This document shows positions 6,308 through 6,586 of a stretch of 6,586 nt of DNA, piece after piece. Each line of letters begins with the position of its first letter. Within the stretch, counting starts at the first letter, position 1. The notes below the pieces were generated by a model that ran no database searches, had not been told where the DNA came from, and saw only the letters and a list, made by a program, of their open reading frames with translations. The stretch is from CAZIOI01 sp964540855 (GTDB lineage Bacteria; Patescibacteriota; UBA1384; DTJR01): positions 1 to 6,586 of the forward strand of contig CAZIOI010000033.1 of assembly GCA_964540855.1 (NCBI GenBank), given 5' to 3'. The position numbers and the translations under genes are program-made.

Positions 6308-6568
6308 TCAGTAGCGCCTGAGAAGCTCGCGGATAATCCTACATAGCTCATCGGCACTGATCCTTGCCGCGCTGTACTCTAGCGCTGCCTCGATATGATT
6401 GGGCATCGGCCCTCTCACCGCGACGACCCAGTATGGTCGGTTGGTGTCCCTACCATACTCTGCCGTTCTCTCCACTAGCTTGCCGAAGGACTCGCCGAAC
6501 GTGCGTTCGATCGGCAGGTGGTTGTGTTGCTCCATGATAGTCATGAAGCGCTGGCGGGGAGTTAGCAT
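6308..6568 (-). CDS. Hypothetical small protein, possibly 5'-incomplete
   Basis: An 86-residue frame ends with TGA just before a strong terminator. The product is hydrophilic, with no membrane segment or signal peptide. The middle carries RPYWVVAVRGPMPN (about 44-57), and the C-terminus is a charged helical stretch ending in LCRIIRELLRRY. I do not recognise a family. Codons are GC-rich at third positions, in contrast to the AT-leaning operon beside it, but their regular structure and the terminator support real coding. The ATG at 6568 has no Shine-Dalgarno in the 18 nt available, and the frame remains open to the window edge (upstream codons read ETAGLD). The true start may lie outside the window and the gene may be longer. 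Confidence 0.55.
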   Translation of the reverse strand: MLTPRQRFMTIMEQHNHLPIERTFGESFGKLVERTAEYGRDTNRPYWVVAVRGPMPNHIEAALEYSAARISADELCRIIRELLRRY

Positions 6569-6586
6569 ATCGAGGCCAGCGGTTTC

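Overview
The window is bacterial and every gene in it lies on the minus strand. Reading in the direction of transcription (high to low coordinates) it holds: the GC-richer 3' end of an unrecognised small gene with its own terminator; an intergenic region of about 300 bases; a six-gene block of a small membrane protein, glucose-6-phosphate isomerase (pgi), enolase (eno) and two tandem, clearly different cofactor-independent phosphoglycerate mutases (gpmI); and tRNA-Ala(GGC). The sequence is AT-leaning, densely packed and uses the standard code: the five long reading frames contain no in-frame TGA, which argues against the UGA=Gly code of some candidate phyla. The compact archaeal-style SIS-domain Pgi, the unusually short and divergent enolase and the small gene sizes suggest a Candidate Phyla Radiation (Patescibacteria) type genome. 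That placement is inferred from gene style, not from a phylogenetic marker.

Layout: 6308-6568 is an 86-residue hypothetical protein whose frame stays open to the window edge. It is followed by a strong intrinsic terminator (6248-6290). Region 6013-6247 has no gene but holds a good sigma70-type promoter (6048-6076) and an AT-rich inverted repeat. The operon then runs membrane protein (5680-6012), pgi (4495-5622, start revised to an internal ATG), eno (3307-4476, GTG start), gpmI copy 2 (1749-3314) and gpmI copy 1 (223-1749). Junctions are tight: gaps of 57 and 18 nt, then overlaps of 8 nt and 1 nt, so translational coupling is likely. A second promoter (190-218) lies just after the last stop codon and probably drives tRNA-Ala (1-75).

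How the genes work together: Pgi interconverts glucose-6-P and fructose-6-P. The phosphoglycerate mutases and enolase carry 3-phosphoglycerate through 2-phosphoglycerate to phosphoenolpyruvate. The operon therefore joins the top of glycolysis to its lower part and leaves the middle steps to be encoded elsewhere. The main oddities are the two gpmI copies, one of which has a remodelled substrate-arginine motif and C-terminus; an enolase missing roughly 30-40 residues, with Asp replaced by His next to the catalytic Glu; and a hairpin that could mask the pgi ribosome binding site.
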